A stretch of DNA of 11,327 nucleotides. It comes from an uncultured Alphaproteobacteria bacterium. Lineage in GTDB: Bacteria > Pseudomonadota > Alphaproteobacteria > RF32 > CAG-239. Where the stretch lies: NCBI GenBank assembly GCA_934271195.1, contig CAKQRB010000042.1, positions 1 to 11,327 of the forward strand, read 5' to 3'. A program made the position numbers and the translations under genes. Shown here piece by piece: positions 7,731 through 11,327 of this stretch (its first letter is position 1; every line of letters begins with the position of its first letter). The notes beneath the pieces were generated by a model. That model was not told the DNA's origin. It saw only the letters and a program-made list of their open reading frames with translations, and did no database searches.

Positions 7731-8333
7731 TTATGCAAAACAGTATTCTAGCAGTCTGGCAAAAGCCCGCCCTCGATGAGAAACCTTGGCTTTTTCTTCC
7801 GAAGTAAAATTGGCAAAAGTCTTGTCAAAACCTTCCGGCATAAATACCGGATCAAACCCGAAACCTTTATTTCCGCTCTTCTCAGGTATAATCCTGCCGT
7901 CAACCCGTCCCTCAAAAACTTTTGTTTCCTGTCCGGGCACGGCCAAAGCCAGCACACAGGAAAAATGTGCTGACCAGTCTTCTACCAATATTTCTTTCAA
8001 TTCGCCGATCAGCTTGTCCATTGCCTTGTCAAAATTGCGTTTACCGTCTGCATCTTTCGGTGCATAACGAGCCGAATAAACCCCCGGCCGCCCGTCCAGA
8101 GCATCGACACACAAACCGGAATCATCTCCCAAACAGGGCAGACCGGAAATTCTTGCCAGCGTGTCTGCCTTCAGGCGGGCATTTTCTTCAAAAGTCGTTC
8201 CAGTCTCCTCAACATCAGGCAAGGATAAATCGTCAGCCGACACGACTTCAACTTCAAACGGTGCCAGCATATCTCTGATTTCAGCCACTTTACCTTGATT
8301 ATGCGAGGCAATAACAATTTTTTTCAGTTCCAT
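7731..8333 (-). CDS. rdgB: XTP/dITP diphosphatase (RdgB/HAM1 family)
   Basis: This 200-residue protein hydrolyses dITP, ITP, XTP and dXTP to monophosphates and pyrophosphate, keeping deaminated purines out of nucleic acids. Family motifs are all present: SHNQGK (10-15) for phosphate and base contact, TGTTFEENA (44-52), LGDDSGL with acidic metal-binding residues (68-74), GRPGVYSARYA (81-91), GFGFDPVF (157-164) and SHRGRAF (185-191). Length is typical and there is no signal peptide. The ATG at 8333 follows the rph stop TAG with no gap, so it is almost certainly translated by coupling with rph; there is no strong ribosome binding site of its own. The rph-rdgB pairing is common in bacteria. Confidence 0.97.
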   Translation of the reverse strand: MELKKIVIASHNQGKVAEIRDMLAPFEVEVVSADDLSLPDVEETGTTFEENARLKADTLARISGLPCLGDDSGLCVDALDGRPGVYSARYAPKDADGKRNFDKAMDKLIGELKEILVEDWSAHFSCVLALAVPGQETKVFEGRVDGRIIPEKSGNKGFGFDPVFMPEGFDKTFANFTSEEKAKVSHRGRAFARLLEYCFA

Positions 8334-9047
8334 CTATTTCAGTCCCAAAGCTTCTTTCTGTTTGGCAATCAGTTCGGCAATTCCTTTTTTGGCCAAACCG
8401 AAAAGTTTGGCATATTGCGCTTCGTCAAAAGGTTTTTCTTCTGCCGTACCCTGAATCTCTACAATCTTGCCGCTCTCTGTCAGCACAAAGTTCATATCTG
8501 CCTGAGCAGAAGAGTCTTCCAAATAGTCAACATCAAGAATCTCTTCCCCGTTATGAATGGCACAGGATACGGCCGCGACAAACTCGCGAATTGGATTAAC
8601 GACCAGCTTTCCGTCTTTGCGCAGTTTTTCAATTGCCAGATACAAGGCCACAAAACCGCCGGTAATAGAAGCCGTACGCGTTCCTCCGTCCGCCTGAATA
8701 ACGTCACAGTCAATGCAAAAAGACATATCTTTCAGTTTTTCCAAATCAACAACAGAGCGCAAAGCCCTGCCGATAAGGCGCTGAATTTCCTGTGTCCGTC
8801 CGGAAGGTTTTGTTGTTTCCCGAGCCACGCGAACTTGCGTCGAACGCGGCAACATCCCGTATTCTGCGGTAATCCAGCCGCGGTTTTGGCCTTTCAGCCA
8901 TGCCGGAACCTTATCCTGCACGCTGGCTGTACAGACCACATGAGTCTCGCCGCACTTAATCAGGCAAGAACCTTCGGCATAAGGATTAAAATTCGGAATA
9001 ATTTCAACTTCTCTGATTTCGTCAAATTGCCTTTGTGAATGTCTCAT
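8334..9047 (-). CDS. rph: Ribonuclease PH
   Basis: This 237-residue phosphorolytic 3'-5' exoribonuclease trims the 3' ends of tRNA precursors, releasing nucleoside diphosphates, as a ring of six subunits (family knowledge). Seen in the sequence: the N-terminus MRHSQRQFDEIR, the segment CTASVQDKVPAWLKG (39-53), the phosphate-binding GRTQEIQRLIGRALR (83-97), CDVIQADGGTRTASITG (114-130), and the acidic cluster LDVDYLEDSSAQADMN (171-186) with D178 and D184 as likely metal ligands. Nothing is missing. The ATG at 9047 matches the family start; upstream AGGACGAG is a weak ribosome binding site in the 24-base gap after glgA. The close spacing suggests co-transcription with glgA and rdgB. Confidence 0.97.
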   Translation of the reverse strand: MRHSQRQFDEIREVEIIPNFNPYAEGSCLIKCGETHVVCTASVQDKVPAWLKGQNRGWITAEYGMLPRSTQVRVARETTKPSGRTQEIQRLIGRALRSVVDLEKLKDMSFCIDCDVIQADGGTRTASITGGFVALYLAIEKLRKDGKLVVNPIREFVAAVSCAIHNGEEILDVDYLEDSSAQADMNFVLTESGKIVEIQGTAEEKPFDEAQYAKLFGLAKKGIAELIAKQKEALGLK

Positions 9048-9071
9048 TTAATTTTCTCGTCCTATAAACAA

Positions 9072-11096
9072 CTAAACAATTTTACCGGTTTTAAACAACT
9101 TGTAATATTTATAAACGCTGCCGTCTTCCACGTCCCAGCTAAAATCTTTTTCCATCGCGCGGACAGCCATTTGTTTCAGCTTTGCCGGATCCTGTTCAAA
9201 AACCTTTATACTCTTTTCCAGCACATCGGCAAAAGCCTCCACATTATTAGTAAGCTTTTTGGCATCTGCCGCTGACCCGAAGACCTGCTCGTTTTCGCCA
9301 TAGAAGACCAAAGTCCTGAAACCGTCGACACCATCGTCAATCGTATCGACCAGTCCGCCGGTTGACATAGCCGTCGGCAGCGTTCCTTTTGCCATCGCCT
9401 CCATCTGCGTCAGGCCGCAAGGCTCAAAACGGCAAGGCATCATATAAAAATCACTCGCCAGCTGGATAGCATAGGCAAACTCGTCTTTATAACCGCGGAA
9501 CACAAAAATTCGTCTGGCTGCCTCTGGATTTTCAGCTGCCACCTTGTCTTTCAACTTTGTCAGATATTCAAAATACCGAGCATCTCCGGCACCGCCCAAA
9601 ATCCAAATCGGCGCTTCTTTATACTTATATTTTTTCAAAAACTTCACTATTGCTTCAGCGGCAATATCATAACCTTTCTGTTCCACCAAACGGCTGGTCG
9701 CACAAAACATCGGAATAGAATCTGACATTTCTGCCAACTTAGAAATGTCTTCAAACTTATAAAAATTCACCAGCGGCAGCATTTTTTGCTTAAAGTCATC
9801 ATCTGCCGCCAACTTAGAGAGCAGCTTAATAAATTCTTTTTTATTATGTTTTTTGGCGGCAATATTTTTTTCATCATAAAATTCAAATTTCGTACCGTCA
9901 AAATAATTATTGATTCGCTCAATTTTATCAGCCAGCGGCGCAATCAGCTTCTTGTCATATCCGTTGACAATGCCAAAAAAGTTTCCGTTTTTCTGACGCA
10001 TGTCCAACAACTCGGCAAAATCATACCCAAACTCTTTTTTAGAAACTTCCTGCGCATAGTTTTTTGAAACCGTCACCAGCCTGTCTGCCAGTTGCAAATT
10101 ACAACCGGCCTGATTATAAGTCGCATTGACGACAAGTGTTTTTTCAACCCGCGGATTACCGTTCCAGCAGGCTGCCGCAGAAGAAACAATCGGCTTTACG
10201 GCATTTTCATACAAAGAGTTAAGAATTTTGACCGTATTTTTATAATCCCAGCCCTGATACCCCATATGATGAATCAGATGGATAATCGGAATATCACAAA
10301 TTTTGTCGGCCAAAGTTTTTTTTGACCAGCCTTTTTCAGCCAGATACGGAGCCAGATATTTGCACAAACCGGCTAATGCTCCGCTGTGCCAATCATTGGC
10401 AATCAGAATATTAGGCGCGCTGAGATCAGAGAATTTACCGTCCAAAACGGCCTTTAGCAAAACATAAACGCTTTTTGAGAAAAAGGCAAAACGCTCGACC
10501 TCGTCAACCCCCTGTTTATTAAAAACATAACACCCGTCCTGACAACCTGGATTTCGATAATCCGTCGCAATAGAAAAAAACCGCCGATTGGCCAGAAAAA
10601 TGTAATTGCAACGGCCGTCGTCAGCGGTATAAATTTTAACTTTGAACTTGCGGACTATTCTGTTTTTCCCGACAAAAGGAACATTAATTTCACCGATTTT
10701 TAAAACATCGACCGAACGTCCCTCGGCGCCGGTATAAACATTTTTACGCAATCTCGCCTTTTTGCGGGAAGTATCGCCGATATAAAGCGGCGTCACGATA
10801 CTGATTTTATCACCATTGGAAGCAAATGTCCGGTTAAAAGCCTCGGGAAGCTCTGTTGCCACAACCCCTAATCCGCCGACCTTCATAAACGTTGCCGTTT
10901 CGGAAGAAATCATCCATGCTTCGATTTCTTTTATTTCAGGCCATTTCTTACCGGAAGCACATTGCTCTTTTGCAACGTTTTTAATCTTCACTTCCGCGGC
11001 ATCAATACCATTCGATGTTTTTTTCAAATAGTCCCGATAATTATATTGTGACAATAACCTTAAACCTATTTTTCCTTCCGCAGGCCCATGCTTCAT
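9072..11096 (-). CDS. glgA: Glycogen/starch synthase (GT5) with N-terminal extension
   Basis: From ATG 11096 this gives 674 residues, well above the roughly 480 of classical bacterial GlgA. The GT-B core is intact: KVGGL for ADP-glucose binding (72-76, usually KTGGL), DWHSG (235-239), the IHHMGYQGWD segment (275-284), GIVNGYD (375-381), SRLVEQKGYD (468-477, equivalent to the catalytic Arg and Lys), EPCGLTQ (558-564) and TGGLVDT (579-585). It would transfer glucose from a nucleotide sugar onto alpha-1,4-glucan in the cytoplasm; donor preference cannot be read here. About 58 residues precede the usual N-terminus, starting MKHGPAEGKIG and of unknown role, and other extra length sits mainly between GIVNGYD and SRLVEQ. 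The frame is open up to TTG 11183 (29 more codons), but ATG 11096 has AAAGAG upstream and TTG has no ribosome binding site. No other glg gene is in the window. Confidence 0.92.
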   Translation of the reverse strand: MKHGPAEGKIGLRLLSQYNYRDYLKKTSNGIDAAEVKIKNVAKEQCASGKKWPEIKEIEAWMISSETATFMKVGGLGVVATELPEAFNRTFASNGDKISIVTPLYIGDTSRKKARLRKNVYTGAEGRSVDVLKIGEINVPFVGKNRIVRKFKVKIYTADDGRCNYIFLANRRFFSIATDYRNPGCQDGCYVFNKQGVDEVERFAFFSKSVYVLLKAVLDGKFSDLSAPNILIANDWHSGALAGLCKYLAPYLAEKGWSKKTLADKICDIPIIHLIHHMGYQGWDYKNTVKILNSLYENAVKPIVSSAAACWNGNPRVEKTLVVNATYNQAGCNLQLADRLVTVSKNYAQEVSKKEFGYDFAELLDMRQKNGNFFGIVNGYDKKLIAPLADKIERINNYFDGTKFEFYDEKNIAAKKHNKKEFIKLLSKLAADDDFKQKMLPLVNFYKFEDISKLAEMSDSIPMFCATSRLVEQKGYDIAAEAIVKFLKKYKYKEAPIWILGGAGDARYFEYLTKLKDKVAAENPEAARRIFVFRGYKDEFAYAIQLASDFYMMPCRFEPCGLTQMEAMAKGTLPTAMSTGGLVDTIDDGVDGFRTLVFYGENEQVFGSAADAKKLTNNVEAFADVLEKSIKVFEQDPAKLKQMAVRAMEKDFSWDVEDGSVYKYYKLFKTGKIV

Positions 11097-11239
11097 CTTA
11101 TACTCTTTCAACCCGGCAAAACAATACGGCTTCTTATATATTTTCTTCAATATAAAGACTTCTGCTATTGACTTGTCTGCCAATAATTACTAAATATCTT
11201 ATATATACAATCAATATCCTAAATTTTAAAGAGGAAAAG
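11097..11239. other. Divergent intergenic region between glgA and the right-edge gene
   Basis: These 143 AT-rich bases separate two divergent genes if glgA starts at ATG 11096. On the plus strand there is a reasonable promoter candidate. On the minus strand I see no convincing promoter: the best is TTGATT, 17 bases, AGTAAT, with four matches in each box. No CIRCE-type inverted repeat is seen. The leftmost 87 bases remain open in the glgA frame, so a longer glgA from TTG 11183 cannot be fully excluded. Confidence 0.5.
11168..11196 (+). promoter_or_regulatory. Candidate promoter of the right-edge gene
   Basis: TTGACT (11168-11173), a 17-base spacer and TAAATA (11191-11196) precede the start codon with a predicted leader of about 37 bases. 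The -35 is good and the -10 is weak. I cannot tell a housekeeping from a heat-shock sigma promoter here. Confidence 0.35.
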
Positions 11240-11327
11240 ATGAAAAAAGAAAAAATAGTTGATAACCGGAATACTGAGGAAAACCAAGCTTCCGAAGATG
11301 ATATTGACACACTGGAAAACGAAGAAG
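11240..11327 (+). CDS. Start of an acidic protein, possibly GrpE (partial)
   Basis: Only 29 codons are present before the right edge. The ATG at 11240 has an excellent ribosome binding site (AAAGAGGA at 11228-11235). The fragment starts MKKEK and is then rich in Glu, Asp, Asn and Gln, with no hydrophobic core, so it is a soluble protein with a disordered acidic N-terminus. GrpE, the nucleotide exchange factor of DnaK, often starts this way, and grpE commonly lies near rph in Alphaproteobacteria. That context is the main reason for the suggestion. No diagnostic GrpE motif is inside the window, so other acidic proteins remain possible. hrcA, often the immediate upstream neighbour of grpE, is not here. 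Confidence 0.5.
   Translation, partial: MKKEKIVDNRNTEENQASEDDIDTLENEE

Noticed and set aside
8295..9038. 247-codon open frame on the plus strand opposite rph
   Set aside because: It lies entirely antisense to rph and the start of rdgB, both of which carry complete family motifs. It has no ribosome binding site and no recognisable domain.
1..11327. CRISPR arrays, insertion sequences, tRNA or rRNA genes, phage or defence genes
   Set aside because: I looked for regular repeat-spacer blocks, terminal inverted repeats with transposase frames, and structural RNA signatures, and found none; nearly all of the window is accounted for by housekeeping genes.

Overview
The window reads as chromosomal DNA of an alphaproteobacterium, probably an uncultured host-associated or gut lineage. 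The evidence is gene content and order. AddB and AddA are of the alphaproteobacterial type, preceded by a MurU-like uridylyltransferase remnant and followed by trxA, an arrangement I recall as widespread in Alphaproteobacteria. RNase PH and RdgB are adjacent, as they often are beside the heat-shock genes of that class. The genus cannot be named from this sequence.

Layout. Every complete gene lies on the minus strand, so transcription runs from right to left. From the right edge: the first 29 codons of a plus-strand gene (possibly grpE) diverge from glgA (glycogen synthase with an N-terminal extension, 9072-11096). Then come rph (8334-9047), rdgB (7731-8333, directly abutting rph), a broken murU remnant (about 7472-7717), addB (4493-7372), addA (1105-4503, overlapping addB by 11 bases) and trxA (700-1014), which has its own promoter and a clear intrinsic terminator (651-682). 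At the left edge, the 5' end of a secreted cysteine-rich repeat protein (1-485) is driven by a near-consensus promoter; its 3' end is outside the window.

How the genes relate. AddB and AddA form the helicase-nuclease that processes DNA double-strand ends for recombination. Thioredoxin is the general cytoplasmic reductant. RNase PH trims tRNA 3' ends and RdgB removes deaminated purine nucleotides; both are housekeeping. GlgA makes alpha-1,4-glucan. The MurU remnant would have belonged to the MurNAc recycling route (AmgK-MurU), and this copy is dead. The window appears to join two neighbourhoods that are usually separate (the rph-rdgB/heat-shock one and the murU-addB-addA-trxA one), with the join at the murU remnant.

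Most of the window is conserved core machinery. No CRISPR array, insertion sequence, tRNA, rRNA or phage gene is visible. The least explained parts are the cysteine-rich repeat protein at the left edge, the N-terminal extension of GlgA, the decayed murU, and a possibly leaderless promoter at addB.
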